Assembly: GCA_009777835.1 (NCBI GenBank)
Contig: WRKZ01000013.1
Coordinates: forward strand, 1-35,763
Length of the DNA: 35,763 nucleotides
Reading direction: 5' to 3'
Source of the DNA: Oscillospiraceae bacterium
Lineage (GTDB): Bacteria > Bacillota > Clostridia > Oscillospirales > Ruminococcaceae
The stretch's first letter is position 1; each line of letters starts with the position of its first letter. The translations under genes and the position numbers were made by a program. Under the pieces are notes generated by a model, which was not told the DNA's origin, made no database searches, and saw nothing but the letters and a program-made list of their open reading frames with translations. This document shows positions 1 to 9,550 of this stretch, one piece after another.

Positions 1-729
1 ATTCTGTTTGAACCGACCGAACATCGCATCAACCTCGGCACTGCACGTGATTTCACCGGTTGTCGATGCCTGACGGAAAAAGTCCGCCGTTAACGAAATC
101 GGCTTCGATATCATACCCGAGATGTAACGGGACAACAGCACGGCAACCAACACCGCAACCCCCAGAATAATCGGAATAACAACAGACATAGTCTTGCTCA
201 ATTGCGCGATTTCGTCGTCCAGTTCATCCACTAAAATCGCGACCCGCTCCTGCGAACTGCTGAGAAAATTTATAACATCCTGCGTTTTCGGGAGGATTGT
301 GTCATACACAACCTGCCGCGCCGTCTCGAAATCGCCGTTATTCATGTGTTCAACGACAATCGCCGACTCTTTGTGAATAAACTCATGCGGGACTTTCGCA
401 TTAGACAAAATCCGAAGAACTTCACTGTCTTCAATCCCTTTCGCAACATCCCCGGCAAGCCACTTGCCGAGCGCGCAACCGTCCGGGTCGGTTGAACCCG
501 CGAATTCACTTTCGGTTGAGACCGCCATAACCAAATTATGCCGCCATATATAATGCGATTCGGTAACGCCTACTATACCCTGGTGCTCCTCGTTGAGTTT
601 ATGCAGCTTTTTAACCTTGTCTCTGAACATCACCGACGATATAACCCCGACACTTCCCACGATAATCGCCATTATCAGCAATCCCGAAAAACCCGCCATC
701 AATTTAGAAGACACCTTCAAATTTTTCAT
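1..729 (-). CDS. Methyl-accepting chemotaxis protein, N-terminal part (truncated by window start): TM, CZB-like sensor domain, TM, HAMP
   Basis: Minus-strand frame open from ATG at 729 to base 1 (243 codons): MKNLKVSSKLMAGFSGLLIMAIIVGSVG...HYIWRHNLVMAV...CALGKWL...HEFIH...[16 protein letters not shown] region identical to the next MCP. Not in ORF track because it has no stop in the window. Confidence 0.85.
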   Translation of the reverse strand, partial: MKNLKVSSKLMAGFSGLLIMAIIVGSVGVISSVMFRDKVKKLHKLNEEHQGIVGVTESHYIWRHNLVMAVSTESEFAGSTDPDGCALGKWLAGDVAKGIEDSEVLRILSNAKVPHEFIHKESAIVVEHMNNGDFETARQVVYDTILPKTQDVINFLSSSQERVAILVDELDDEIAQLSKTMSVVIPIILGVAVLVAVLLSRYISGMISKPISLTADFFRQASTTGEITCSAEVDAMFGRFKQN

Positions 730-887
730 CACACGCGCCCTTTCTTGATTTTCTCCCTGCTTATTCTGTCGTTACGATATAGCAGTTCCGCTTGACACTC
801 GGAAAGCGTTTGCGTTTGGCTTTACCAAATGCAAACAAGATTTTCTATAATATATGGTGTTTGCCCGAAATATGTGAATCAAAAATA

Positions 888-914
888 GAAAAGCACCCTG
901 TTCGGGTGCTTTTC
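888..914 (-). terminator. Rho-independent terminator downstream of MCP 1008..2702
   Basis: gaaaagcaccc-tgttc-gggtgcttttc, 11-bp perfect stem. Confidence 0.75.
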
Positions 915-1007
915 AAATAAGGGGGATTTCGTGAGACGTTTCTCACCACTTCCGCCTAAAATGAAGGAATAAATTCCCTCATCTTATGCCTTTTTTTCGC
1001 GCCTTTT

Positions 1008-2702
1008 CTACTTCAACCTGAAATTCGAAATCAATCCTTCCAACATTTCCGATTGTCCGCTCATCTCTTGAGAAGCCGCGGCACTCTCTTCCGCAGTTGC
1101 GGTATTCTGCTGAACAACCATCGTCACCTGGCTCAATCCTATATTAATCTGGCTGATTCCGCTCGACTGCTCCTCCGAAGATTTCGCAATATCGCTCACA
1201 AGTCGACTGCTCTCGTTAATGCCCGCAACAATTTCATCCAGACTCGAAGCCGTTTCTTCCGCTATTTTCGCGCCGAGTTCGGCTTTTTCAATCGAATTCG
1301 CAATCAAAACCCCGGTATCCTTCGCCGCCTCCGCGCTTTTCGAAGCAAGATTCCGCACTTCTTCCGCCACCACCGCAAAACCCTTGCCGTGCTGACCCGC
1401 CCGCGCCGCTTCAACCGCGGCATTCAGCGCGAGAATGTTCGTCTGGAACGCGATATCGTCGATGACCTTAATCACGCGGCTGATACTCTGGCTCGCGGCG
1501 TTGATTTCGTTGACCGCGTTGGTCATTTCGCCCATTTGACGGCTGCCCTTCTCGGCGTTGACCATAATGGTCGAAGCGAGTTTTGCGGCACGCTCCGCCA
1601 TTTCGGCGTTTTCCTTGGTTTTACGCGCGATTTCCTCGGTCGAGGACGACAACTGCTCCACCGACGCCGCCTGTTCGGTCGAACCCTGCGAAAGGTTCTG
1701 CGAACCGTCCGAAATCTGTCTCGCCCCGAACGTCACCTGCGAAGTCGCCGTGTGAATCTCCCTGAACATCGTGTTGAGATTCTCAACCATGCGGTTCAGA
1801 GAAGTTCCAATGGTATCTTTTGGCGATTTTACGTTGACTTTCACGCTCAAATCACCGTTTGAAATCTGTTCAAGCTCTTCCGACACGCGAATAAGCGCAC
1901 CGATAAAATCGTCGCAATCGGTAATCATCTGACCGATTTCGTCGCGATTCTGTTTGAACCGACCGAACATCGCATCAACCTCGGCACTGCACGTGATTTC
2001 ACCGGTTGTCGATGCCTGACGGAAAAAGTCCGCCGTTAACGAAATCGGCTTCGATATCATACCCGAGATGTAAATCGCGAGTGTCATTCCGACTGACACG
2101 GCAATGAAAATCACACAAACTATTAAAATAAACAGCAAACTCGACAATGCGTTTGAATCGGCAGACTGTGCCTGCGCCTCCTCGACCTTTAAATCCATGC
2201 ACCTGTCAAAATTCGAGAGAATCTTATCACTTAAATCACGGCAAACAATCATGTGCCGCGCGATTGCGTCATAATCTCCGGCCTTACTCGCCTCATTAAT
2301 GGAAATAACCGTACCAATCAACTGATTCTCGTATATGTCCCGCGCCTCATTAAACAGGCGGTATTCCTCTGTCCCGGGGAATAAGTAATCACTGTAGAGG
2401 TTCAAATTATCCTGCATTACAGGGAGAAGCGACAGTATCGTCTCGAAAGAACCGTCAACTCCCGACATATTATCCGACATCGAAGAGATTACCATCTCAC
2501 GAACGTGTACCCTGGCATTTTGCAACGTTTCCTGAACCCGCGCTAAATACGGCAACGGTTCGGCTATGTTGGAATACATATGCTCACCGGCATCGTTGAT
2601 TTTTGACATCCCTATGATTCCGACGATTCCCACCACTACGGTCATAACGGCGACTAAAGCAAAACTGACCAGCAACTTTGACTTCAACTTGAAATTTTTC
2701 AT
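1008..2702 (-). CDS. Methyl-accepting chemotaxis protein (564 aa)
   Basis: N-terminal TM, HAMP, and C-terminal signalling hairpin ([45 protein letters not shown]). Confidence 0.95.
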   Translation of the reverse strand: MKNFKLKSKLLVSFALVAVMTVVVGIVGIIGMSKINDAGEHMYSNIAEPLPYLARVQETLQNARVHVREMVISSMSDNMSGVDGSFETILSLLPVMQDNLNLYSDYLFPGTEEYRLFNEARDIYENQLIGTVISINEASKAGDYDAIARHMIVCRDLSDKILSNFDRCMDLKVEEAQAQSADSNALSSLLFILIVCVIFIAVSVGMTLAIYISGMISKPISLTADFFRQASTTGEITCSAEVDAMFGRFKQNRDEIGQMITDCDDFIGALIRVSEELEQISNGDLSVKVNVKSPKDTIGTSLNRMVENLNTMFREIHTATSQVTFGARQISDGSQNLSQGSTEQAASVEQLSSSTEEIARKTKENAEMAERAAKLASTIMVNAEKGSRQMGEMTNAVNEINAASQSISRVIKVIDDIAFQTNILALNAAVEAARAGQHGKGFAVVAEEVRNLASKSAEAAKDTGVLIANSIEKAELGAKIAEETASSLDEIVAGINESSRLVSDIAKSSEEQSSGISQINIGLSQVTMVVQQNTATAEESAAASQEMSGQSEMLEGLISNFRLK

Positions 2703-2768
2703 TAATTGCGATTTCCCCTTTTAATAATGCTCTCTTATAAGAAAGTATATCATAACTCGACAAACAGA

Positions 2769-2793
2769 AAAAGCACCCGTGGGGGGTGCTTTT
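2769..2793 (-). terminator. Terminator of thrS
   Basis: aaaagcaccc-gtggg-gggtgctttt hairpin. Confidence 0.7.
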
Positions 2794-2873
2794 CAGAATT
2801 GCTAATCTAAATTTACGCCCACTACTCGGCGGGACGAAAATTGTGACTCGTTGTGACTCGTTGAGGAGCTACA

Positions 2874-4643
2874 TCACAGTACCTTGCCTTTGATTTCCGT
2901 CTGCAAATTACCGCAAAACTCCGAAATCGTCATAGTGACCGATTCACCTTTTCGGTTGCGAACCGCCACATCGCGCGATTCAACCTCGTTATCGCCTATA
3001 ACAAGCATATACGGAACTTTCTGTAATTGTGCCTCACGGATTTTGAACCCGACTTTCTCACTGCGGGTATCAATCTCAACCCGAACATCGATTTCAGCCA
3101 ACGCAACACGGATTTCCTCACAGAAATCATTATGACGGTCGGCAATCGGCAGAATCTTCACCTGAACAGGTGCCAGCCACAACGGGAACGCCCCCGCGAA
3201 ATGCTCGATTAAAATCGCGATAAACCGCTCAATCGAGCCGAAGACAACCCGATGAATCATAACCGGACGATGTTTCGCGCCGTCCGCGCCGGTATATTCC
3301 AGTTCGAAACGTTCGGGCAACTGGAAGTCAAGCTGAATTGTGCCGCACTGCCACGTCCTCCCTATTGAATCCTCAAGGTGGAAGTCAATCTTAGGCCCGT
3401 AGAATGCCCCGTCGCCTTTGTTCACGATAAACTCCCGCCCGATTTCGTTCAAGGCGTTTTCAAGCGCGCTCTCGGCGATTTGCCAGTCTTCCTCACTGCC
3501 CATGTGGTCTTCCGGCATGGTCGAAAGCTCAATATGATATTTAAAGCCGAATCCGCTGTAAACCGTATCAATCAATTCGGCAACCGCCTTGATTTCGTCC
3601 TTAATCTGCTCTTTCGTCATGAATATATGCGCATCGTCCTGCGTGAAACTGCGCACCCGCATAAGCCCGTGAAGCGCGCCCGACTTCTCGTGTCGATGAA
3701 CTAAACCCAGTTCCCCCACACGTAAAGGAAACTCCCGGTAAGAATGTGGATTCGCCATATAATAAAGGATTCCGCCCGGACAGTTCATCGGCTTGACCGC
3801 ATAGCACTTCTCGTCGATTTCCGACGTATAGATGTTCTCGCTGTAGTGCGACCAATGTCCCGAACGTTCCCACAAATCCCGGGTGAGCATAATAGGGGTG
3901 GAAATTTCCTGATAACCCGCCCGGGTATGAAGTTCACGCCAATAATCCACGAGCAGATTTTTCAAAATCATGCCTTTCGGGAAGAAAAACGGAAACCCGA
4001 TGCCTTCATCCGCAAGCATGAACAGCCCCAACTCCTTGCCTAACTTGCGATGGTCGCGTTTCTTCGCCTCCTCAAGTTTGGTGAGGTATTCCTGCAACTG
4101 CACCGATTTCGGGAATGCCGTACCGTAAATCCGTGTAAGCATCTTATTCTTTTCGCTGCCCCGCCAATACGCGCCGGTCGCATTGATGAGCTGAAAAGCC
4201 TTCACATCGGAAACTCGTGCCAAATGCGGCCCCGCACATAAATCCACGAACTCCCCCTGTTTATAGAAAGTAGGGGTTTCCCCTTTCTCCTCTAACTCGG
4301 CAAGTAATTCAAGTTTATACGGCTCGGCTTTCGCAAGAAAAAGCTCCCGCGCTTCGTCAAAGCTGAGGGTGGTACTCTCAAGTGTCAACCCCTCTTTGAC
4401 GATTTTTTTCATCTCTTTTTGGATTTTCTCCAAATCCTCATTAGAAAACGGCTTCTCTACATCAAAATCGTAATAGAATCCGTTTTCGATTGCCGGGCCG
4501 ATTCCCAGTTTCGCCTCCGGAAACAGTCGTTTGACCGCCTGCGCCAGAATATGCGCCGCCGTATGACGAAACGCATCCCTCCCCGCCGAATCTTCAAAGG
4601 GGATAAGCGTGCTCGTACCGTCACTGAACAAGATTTTAAACAT
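2874..4643 (-). CDS. thrS: Threonyl-tRNA synthetase, short form lacking the N-terminal TGS domain
   Basis: HTAAHILAQAVKRLFPEAKLGIGPAIENGFYYDF, class II motifs (MNCPGGILYYMANPHSYREFPLRVGELGLVHRHEKSGALHGLMRVRSFTQDDAHIF), C-terminal anticodon-binding domain. Confidence 0.95.
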   Translation of the reverse strand: MFKILFSDGTSTLIPFEDSAGRDAFRHTAAHILAQAVKRLFPEAKLGIGPAIENGFYYDFDVEKPFSNEDLEKIQKEMKKIVKEGLTLESTTLSFDEARELFLAKAEPYKLELLAELEEKGETPTFYKQGEFVDLCAGPHLARVSDVKAFQLINATGAYWRGSEKNKMLTRIYGTAFPKSVQLQEYLTKLEEAKKRDHRKLGKELGLFMLADEGIGFPFFFPKGMILKNLLVDYWRELHTRAGYQEISTPIMLTRDLWERSGHWSHYSENIYTSEIDEKCYAVKPMNCPGGILYYMANPHSYREFPLRVGELGLVHRHEKSGALHGLMRVRSFTQDDAHIFMTKEQIKDEIKAVAELIDTVYSGFGFKYHIELSTMPEDHMGSEEDWQIAESALENALNEIGREFIVNKGDGAFYGPKIDFHLEDSIGRTWQCGTIQLDFQLPERFELEYTGADGAKHRPVMIHRVVFGSIERFIAILIEHFAGAFPLWLAPVQVKILPIADRHNDFCEEIRVALAEIDVRVEIDTRSEKVGFKIREAQLQKVPYMLVIGDNEVESRDVAVRNRKGESVTMTISEFCGNLQTEIKGKVL

Positions 4644-4815
4644 AATCTACTTTCACTTCCTTAATAAAATTATTACTCCGCCCGAAAATGACTCCATGTC
4701 TCGTCTGCCCTCGGCAGACAACCGACGCAAGCAGCCGATTAAGTCGCAATTATTATATCACTTTTCGTGCAATTTGTCAAACTTAAAATTTTGCACAATT
4801 TTTTTCAACAATCGC

Positions 4816-4844
4816 TTGACTTTTTTGTGAAAATCTGCTATACT
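4816..4844 (+). promoter_or_regulatory. SigA-type promoter for 4881..5474
   Basis: TTGACT-N17-TATACT. Confidence 0.7.
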
Positions 4845-4880
4845 GGAAAAAACATCATTTTAAAGGAGGTGTACGTTATA

Positions 4881-5474
4881 ATGAGGAATCAATTAACTGA
4901 AATTATTGCCTTATACAGCGGAAATATCCCTAAGGCAGAATTCGAAGGAACGCAAAAGACAATCACGGAGGGGCTAAAGCCATTGGTAGACAGCGGTGAA
5001 GAATTCAGGTATACCATTTGCGCATTCGGGAATACGGTAGGTTCCGGCAAACCCTACAAGAAAATCACCGAGAACTCCCAAAAAAGCTCAATCACTGCAA
5101 AAGAACTGGTCTGCGATAAAAAGAGTTACGCAATCTCACTGGTTGATGCGGCGACGGTTTTGGCGCAAGACGTGGGGGTTCGATACTGCGGAACAGCCGA
5201 AATCGAAATCCCCGGCAGGATTATTTTCGTGATTGCGGTATTCGGAAAAGACAACGCAAGCAAGCAGTATACCTACGAAAGCCTGCGTGAAGTCGTGGAA
5301 CATCAGACATACGTCTACAAATGGGAATTCTACATTATAACCGATGAGGCTTCCAACGCCGAAAGGCTGGGGATTCCCGAATCCAATGCCGTAATTGTCT
5401 CAACCGATTCTGCCGGATATCTCACCCCCGCCGTCAAGGAAATCAGCGACAAAATCGTTCAGCGCGTATTGTAG
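4881..5474 (+). CDS. vWA-like protein with degenerate MIDAS (197 aa)
   Basis: Start moved from track start 4767 to ATG 4881 (preceded by aaaggaggtg). Pattern GRIIFVIAVFGKDNASKQYTYESLREVVEHQ...YKWEFYIITDEASNAERLGI resembles the C-terminal half of small bacterial vWA proteins. Confidence 0.65.
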   Translation: MRNQLTEIIALYSGNIPKAEFEGTQKTITEGLKPLVDSGEEFRYTICAFGNTVGSGKPYKKITENSQKSSITAKELVCDKKSYAISLVDAATVLAQDVGVRYCGTAEIEIPGRIIFVIAVFGKDNASKQYTYESLREVVEHQTYVYKWEFYIITDEASNAERLGIPESNAVIVSTDSAGYLTPAVKEISDKIVQRVL

Positions 5475-5615
5475 CAAATCTTGTTTGAATTTGGCAAAGC
5501 CAAACGCAAACGCTCGCCGCCGATGGCGGCAGACAGCGACAAAATCGCTGTCATATAGCAGCCCGCTTTCCGAATGTCAAGCGGAACTGCTATATAATGT
5601 GTATTAAACGAGTAA

Positions 5616-5653
5616 AATTCCCCGCTTATCTGTTCACAGACAAGCGGGGAATT
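5616..5653. terminator. Bidirectional terminator between convergent genes
   Basis: aattccccgctt...aagcggggaatt 12-bp stem extended by tctgt/acaga. Confidence 0.8.
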
Positions 5654-5666
5654 CTTTTACAGTATT

Positions 5667-6860
5667 TTACAGTAACTTAGCGTTTTCGAAAACGTAGTCC
5701 AGGATTGTTTCATGAAGTAACATCTGGGCAATGAAAGGTTTTCCGTAGATTCCATAAGCCAACGAAACCTCTTCAACCCCGCGTCCGGTCAGGTATTCTT
5801 CTAACTCTCCTTCGGTAGGAGCAATCTCCATATCCTCGGCAATTGCCTGAATAACAATCCATTTATGGACGTTATTGCTGTCATTCACGGCGGTTTCTTC
5901 GAGAAGACTGTCTATTCCGTTGTCGAGCCCCAGTACAAGCGAGATATACATTTCCAACTCAATATTGTATCTCGACGCACTTGCACGATAATCCTCAACC
6001 GTTCGCGTTTGCGAAGACTTCAATAACTTAGCGTGCAATTCTTCCGGGAGATTCACCTCAACCTCATCCAATAAATACTGCATTATAAATGCCATGACCA
6101 TGTCCCGTTCGATTTCTTCCCTGAAAGCCTCTTTCATTTCGTCGAAAGTTTTCCAATCAAACATACCCGCGATGTTTTCATCAAAATACTCTTTAGTGAA
6201 CGGGGGATGAATATAATTGACTGTCACCTCAAACACGGCATCTTTTCCGGCGAAATCCGGGTTATTTTGGTAAGGGTCGGGAAAACTCACGTTTACATCG
6301 AAGGTCTCTCCCGGGGTATGCCCGATAATCTGCGTAAGGAAATCGTCGATAAAATTGTCATTCCCCGCAAAAACATCATAACCGTTTTCGTTGACGAATC
6401 CGTCTTCACCGATTTTAGAATTCCCGCGTTCAAACTCAACCCCATCTATACTGCCGACATAATCGATATTGACTTTATCGCCGTCTTTGACTGCGCGGTC
6501 GGTGATTTTATCCTCCGGCAGGAAGAACGCATTTCTCGCAAGGAAGTCGTCAATCGTCCAATTAAGTTTCCCCAACGTGATTGTATGGGATTCAGCCGGG
6601 ATTTCAAGTCCGACATAATTGAACCCCTCAATGTCAACATAGTCAAGCGCGTTGACTCCTTCCCAGTATCCGTGTTCGTCAATTCCGTCGCTGAGGAATT
6701 TCAAGTCCACATCGCCATTATTAATCGGAATCTCGATTTCATCGGCGGAAGGTGTCGTGGTGGTGGTGTTTTCGCCGTTGTCGTTATTTTTGCTTGAATT
6801 ACAAGCGGAAACAGACAACAGCACAGCCGCCGCCGACAGAATACATAGCAATTTTTTCAT
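5667..6860 (-). CDS. Lipoprotein with FKBP-type PPIase and trigger-factor C-terminal-like domain (397 aa)
   Basis: Start at ATG 6860 (MKKLLCILSAAAVLLSVSAC lipobox); VKDGDKVNIDYVGSIDGVEFERGNS...PGETFDVNVSFPDPYQNNPDFAGKDAVFEVTVNYI, then trigger-factor-like helical region. Confidence 0.85.
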   Translation of the reverse strand: MKKLLCILSAAAVLLSVSACNSSKNNDNGENTTTTTPSADEIEIPINNGDVDLKFLSDGIDEHGYWEGVNALDYVDIEGFNYVGLEIPAESHTITLGKLNWTIDDFLARNAFFLPEDKITDRAVKDGDKVNIDYVGSIDGVEFERGNSKIGEDGFVNENGYDVFAGNDNFIDDFLTQIIGHTPGETFDVNVSFPDPYQNNPDFAGKDAVFEVTVNYIHPPFTKEYFDENIAGMFDWKTFDEMKEAFREEIERDMVMAFIMQYLLDEVEVNLPEELHAKLLKSSQTRTVEDYRASASRYNIELEMYISLVLGLDNGIDSLLEETAVNDSNNVHKWIVIQAIAEDMEIAPTEGELEEYLTGRGVEEVSLAYGIYGKPFIAQMLLHETILDYVFENAKLL

Positions 6861-6873
6861 TCCGTATGACCTC

Positions 6874-7089
6874 CTAACCCGCGTAGACGGTCGGCTTCCC
6901 GCAGATATCGCAGAACCGTGCATCGTCCGGGTAGATGAATTTGGTTTTGTGATAATCACACTCACTGTTGGTGCAAATGTTGATGTGCGGTGCGTTTTCG
7001 GGAACGTCGGCGATGTTTTCACCGCATTTCAAGCAAAATTTCGATTCGACTCGATAAGACTGATTTCCGCATTTTGTACAAGTTTTCAT
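6874..7089 (-). CDS. Small double zinc-ribbon protein (71 aa)
   Basis: Four CxxC-type motifs: CTKCG, CLKCG, CTNSEC, CDICG. Confidence 0.7.
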   Translation of the reverse strand: MKTCTKCGNQSYRVESKFCLKCGENIADVPENAPHINICTNSECDYHKTKFIYPDDARFCDICGKPTVYAG

Positions 7090-7164
7090 TTTCTCTCCAT
7101 TTCTCTGTTAGGCTACTTTACAGTGACATTATAGCATAATTTTTCTTGTTTGTCAATCATTACT

Positions 7165-7193
7165 TGATTTTTTTAGAATAATATATTATAATG
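7165..7193 (+). promoter_or_regulatory. SigA-type promoter for the hydrolase/murF operon
   Basis: TTGATT-N17-TATAAT. Confidence 0.6.
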
Positions 7194-7290
7194 GTCAAAT
7201 GCAAGAGCAAAAAATTCCCGAAAAATTCCCAAAAAATTTTTCGAGAGCATTTTCGAAAGCATCAAGACTCGTGTTACGGAGTAACAACAT

Positions 7291-8070
7291 ATGTTTATTG
7301 AAATAAAAGGCGTGAAAACGCATTATATCGAAGCCGGAACCGGTGACCCCCTCCTCATTCTGCATGGATGGGGTTGCGATGCGTCGGTATATTCTCGCGT
7401 GGTTGAACAGTTATCGAAACGTTACCGTGTCATTCTCCCGGAACTGCCGGGGTTCGGTCAATCGGAAGAGCCGCCTGCCGATTCGGGCGGGTGGACTGTA
7501 CTTGATTATGCTGTATTCGTTCGGGAATTTTGCGTAACCATGGGTCTCACCGCGAAACCGCTGATTATTTTCGCCCACAGTCTCGGTTGCAGAATCTCAG
7601 TTAAATTCATATCGATGTATGAACCGCAGGAGGCTTTTCCCGAAATCACGAAAATCATCTTCACCGGGGCAGCCGGAATCAAACCGAAATCCACCGCCGC
7701 CCAAAAAAGAAGGGCGCGGCTGTTCAAACTCAAGAAGCTGTTTTTGAAGCCGTTCCCGAAACTGGTCGAAAAAATGCGTCGCAAATACGGCTCGGCAGAT
7801 TATCGCAACGCTTCGCCGATTATGCGGCAGACGTTGGTCAAGATTGTAAACGAAGACCTGCGCAATCTTCTGCCGCAAATAAAGAAAGAAGTCTTGCTCA
7901 TATGGGGCGAAAACGATGATTCCACACCGCTGAGTGACGGAAAACTCATGGAAGAACTGCTCCCGAATGCAGGACTCGCAGTAATCAAGAATGCAGGGCA
8001 TTACGCTTTTCTTGAACAACCGGAACTTTTCGCGAAAATACTCGATTCTTACTTAGGAGGTGGGGAATGA
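7291..8070 (+). CDS. Alpha/beta hydrolase
   Basis: GDPLLILHGWG, FAHSLGCRISVKF nucleophile elbow, LLIWGENDDSTPL, NAGHYAFLEQPE. Confidence 0.9.
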   Translation: MFIEIKGVKTHYIEAGTGDPLLILHGWGCDASVYSRVVEQLSKRYRVILPELPGFGQSEEPPADSGGWTVLDYAVFVREFCVTMGLTAKPLIIFAHSLGCRISVKFISMYEPQEAFPEITKIIFTGAAGIKPKSTAAQKRRARLFKLKKLFLKPFPKLVEKMRRKYGSADYRNASPIMRQTLVKIVNEDLRNLLPQIKKEVLLIWGENDDSTPLSDGKLMEELLPNAGLAVIKNAGHYAFLEQPELFAKILDSYLGGGE

Positions 8071-9542
8071 ACACCGAACAAATAATTCTGCTCTCGGTAA
8101 CGGCATTGTTTGTGATTCGTTCGTGCTTTGTCTTTATGAAGTCATTGCATATGTTTCAACTGAATATGTACAAGAACGGGGCGCATTTCAAATGGCTGTG
8201 GAAGAATGACGTGCTGTTCAGCTTTAAGCGTACAAAAGCCAAGAAACCGCTCGTTTACACCCATCGGGTCATACGTCTTTGCATCACATCGGGACTGTTG
8301 TTTATAGGATTCTCCGTCGGATTCGTGGTTTTCACCACCGAATCGTACAGGACGCTGTTTCTGTTGCCGCTGTTCCTGTTCTTTGCCGAAACCCTGCCGA
8401 TTTTCGCAAACATAGTCAATGCCCCGCTCGAAAAAATCAACGGCAACCGCTATATCCGTCAAGCCAAGAAAATCATAGACTCCATGCCCAATCTTATCAC
8501 AATCGGCGTTACCGGCAGCTACGGTAAAACCTCCCTCAAATATTATCTGCACAAACTGCTCTCGGCGAAATATAACGTACTGATGACCCCGGAAAGCTTC
8601 AACACTACCATGGGGGTCGTGAAAACCATCCGGAATCAACTCCGACCCACACACGAGATTTTCATCTGTGAAATGGGCATGATGTGGAAGGGTGACATCG
8701 CCGAAATCTGCCGAATCGTGAAACCGCGACACGCAGTAATCACCTCCATCGGGCCGCAACACCTCGAAACCATGAAAACCCTCGACAATATAATTCGGGA
8801 AAAATTTTCGATTGCAGATACTATTACCGAAGGTTTTGTTTTCCTGAATTATGACAATAAGTATATAAATGAGCGTAAAATCGACAAGAAAATTATACGT
8901 TACGGCGTAAATGAGTCCGACGGTAACGACAGGGATTACAAAGCCAACACCCTCACACTCAGCGAAAAAGGGACATCGTTCACGATTTCCGCCCTGCATG
9001 AAAAGGAATCGAAAATTGTTTACGAGACCTTGCTAATCGGCGAACACAACGTCTTGAACATAACCGGCGCGATTGCCGTTGCCCACACCCTCGGTGTGGG
9101 ATTGAACGAGCTTGTTCTCCCCGTCAAACGCTTGGAATGTGCCCCCCACCGACTGCAGGTCAAATCAATCGGGAACACTGTTATAATCGACGATTCGTTC
9201 AACTCAAATCCCGTCGGTGCGAAGGCTGCGTTAGATGCGCTCAATGCCTTCAACGGGGTGAAGATACTAATCACACCGGGAATGGTGGCATTAGGCGAGA
9301 AATCGCACGAATTAAACAAAAACTTCGGTTCTCAAGCCGCCGCTTGCTGTGACTATGCCCTGTTAATCGGTAAAAAACAAGCCCCGCCTATTAAAGAGGG
9401 GTTGTCGGAAGCAGGTTTCCCTCAAGAAAAAATTCATATCTTTGATTCGTTCAACGAAGGAATGGCATTCGCCAAACAAATTGATTCGCAAGGACAGAAA
9501 AAGATTATTCTAATCGAAAACGACCTGCCGGATAATTATTAA
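8067..9542 (+). CDS. MurF-like Mur ligase with N-terminal transmembrane region
   Basis: ATP-binding GVTGSYGKTSLKYYLHKLL, NTTMGVVKTIR, EMGMMWKGDIAEI, GEHNVLNITGAIAVA, APHRLQ, IIDDSFNSNP. Overlaps upstream stop by 4 nt (atga). Confidence 0.85.
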   Translation: MNTEQIILLSVTALFVIRSCFVFMKSLHMFQLNMYKNGAHFKWLWKNDVLFSFKRTKAKKPLVYTHRVIRLCITSGLLFIGFSVGFVVFTTESYRTLFLLPLFLFFAETLPIFANIVNAPLEKINGNRYIRQAKKIIDSMPNLITIGVTGSYGKTSLKYYLHKLLSAKYNVLMTPESFNTTMGVVKTIRNQLRPTHEIFICEMGMMWKGDIAEICRIVKPRHAVITSIGPQHLETMKTLDNIIREKFSIADTITEGFVFLNYDNKYINERKIDKKIIRYGVNESDGNDRDYKANTLTLSEKGTSFTISALHEKESKIVYETLLIGEHNVLNITGAIAVAHTLGVGLNELVLPVKRLECAPHRLQVKSIGNTVIIDDSFNSNPVGAKAALDALNAFNGVKILITPGMVALGEKSHELNKNFGSQAAACCDYALLIGKKQAPPIKEGLSEAGFPQEKIHIFDSFNEGMAFAKQIDSQGQKKIILIENDLPDNY

Positions 9543-9550
9543 AGTCAAAA

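Noticed and set aside
1053-1862. 269-aa plus-strand ORF
   Set aside because: Antisense to the MCP signalling domain; Arg/His-rich shadow translation.
2884-4241. Multiple plus-strand ORFs across thrS
   Set aside because: All antisense to thrS; no SD or coding signature.
4644-4870. T-box leader upstream of thrS
   Set aside because: No T-box sequence (TGGN) with antiterminator/terminator pair seen on the minus strand; region is short and holds the divergent promoter.
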